Assembly (NCBI GenBank): GCA_913061345.1
Contig: CAJXTZ010000085.1
Coordinates: 1 to 6,551 of the forward strand
Origin: an uncultured Erythrobacter sp.
GTDB taxonomy: Bacteria > Pseudomonadota > Alphaproteobacteria > Sphingomonadales > Sphingomonadaceae
Length of the DNA: 6,551 bases
Direction: 5' to 3'
The first letter of the stretch is position 1. Each line of letters opens with the position of its first letter. This document shows, piece after piece, positions 6,514-6,551 of the stretch. The notes under the pieces were generated by a model. That model searched no databases. It was not told the DNA's origin and worked only from the letters and a program-made list of their open reading frames with translations. The position numbers and the translations under genes were made by a program.

Positions 6514-6551
6514 CTGTCTCTTATACACATCTGACGCTGCCGACGAAGAGG
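6514..6551. other. Illumina Nextera adapter left at the contig end (artefact)
   Basis: Positions 6514-6532 read CTGTCTCTTATACACATCT, the reverse complement of the Tn5 mosaic end used in Nextera libraries. It is followed at 6533-6546 by GACGCTGCCGACGA, the rest of the Nextera Read 1 adapter in reverse complement. The last five bases, AGAGG, match the start of the reverse complement of the i5 index S503 as I recall it (TATCCTCT). This is untrimmed adapter, not genome. Read on the minus strand it translates to MCIRD, a known contaminant peptide at the start of database proteins. Confidence 0.98.

Noticed and set aside
6513..6530. aspS start codon giving MCIRDR
   Set aside because: The ATG and following codons come from the adapter, and a full-length AspRS needs roughly 260 more N-terminal residues.
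6514..6532. Tn5/IS50 mosaic end, suggesting a mobile element
   Set aside because: The mosaic end is followed by the Nextera Read 1 adapter and index-like bases, which occur only in sequencing libraries.

Overview
The window looks like an ordinary chromosomal segment from an alphaproteobacterium, most likely a sphingomonad and possibly the Erythrobacteraceae. The grounds are moderately high G+C, the acpP-fabF-mltG cluster, the alphaproteobacterial style of AspRS ([16 protein letters not shown]) and a candidate EcfG-type general stress promoter. The taxonomic call is inference from sequence style, not a database match.

Layout. On the minus strand, reading right to left from about 3.4 kb: acpP (acyl carrier protein), a 97-nt gap with two hairpins, fabF (ketoacyl-ACP synthase II), mltG (endolytic murein transglycosylase, 1 nt after fabF), and a 2H-phosphoesterase / 2'-5' RNA ligase-like gene whose GTG start overlaps the mltG stop. 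About 200 nt further on is an elongator tRNA-Met (CAU) with its own likely promoter. Divergent from acpP, on the plus strand, is a 450-residue CstB-like fusion: a persulfide dioxygenase-type metallo-beta-lactamase domain, a cysteine-less rhodanese domain and an active-looking rhodanese domain. It is followed by a small ferritin-like DUF2383/PA2169-family gene with a strong ribosome binding site, a candidate EcfG promoter and a strong terminator. Converging on that terminator from the right is the 3' part of aspS (aspartyl-tRNA synthetase).

The genes cover fatty-acid elongation (acpP, fabF), envelope peptidoglycan processing (mltG), sulfide/persulfide detoxification (CstB-like protein), probable stress protection (DUF2383 protein) and translation (tRNA-Met, aspS). 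The acpP-fabF-mltG-2H set is probably one transcription unit with an attenuator after acpP.

The right end is not biological. From about position 6514 the sequence is an Illumina Nextera (Tn5 mosaic end plus Read 1) adapter with the start of an index. aspS is therefore cut by a contig end, and the apparent N-terminal peptide MCIRD of its open frame is adapter translation. I did not find a convincing undescribed system; the most useful second looks are the adapter, the stress promoter and the CstB-like enzyme.
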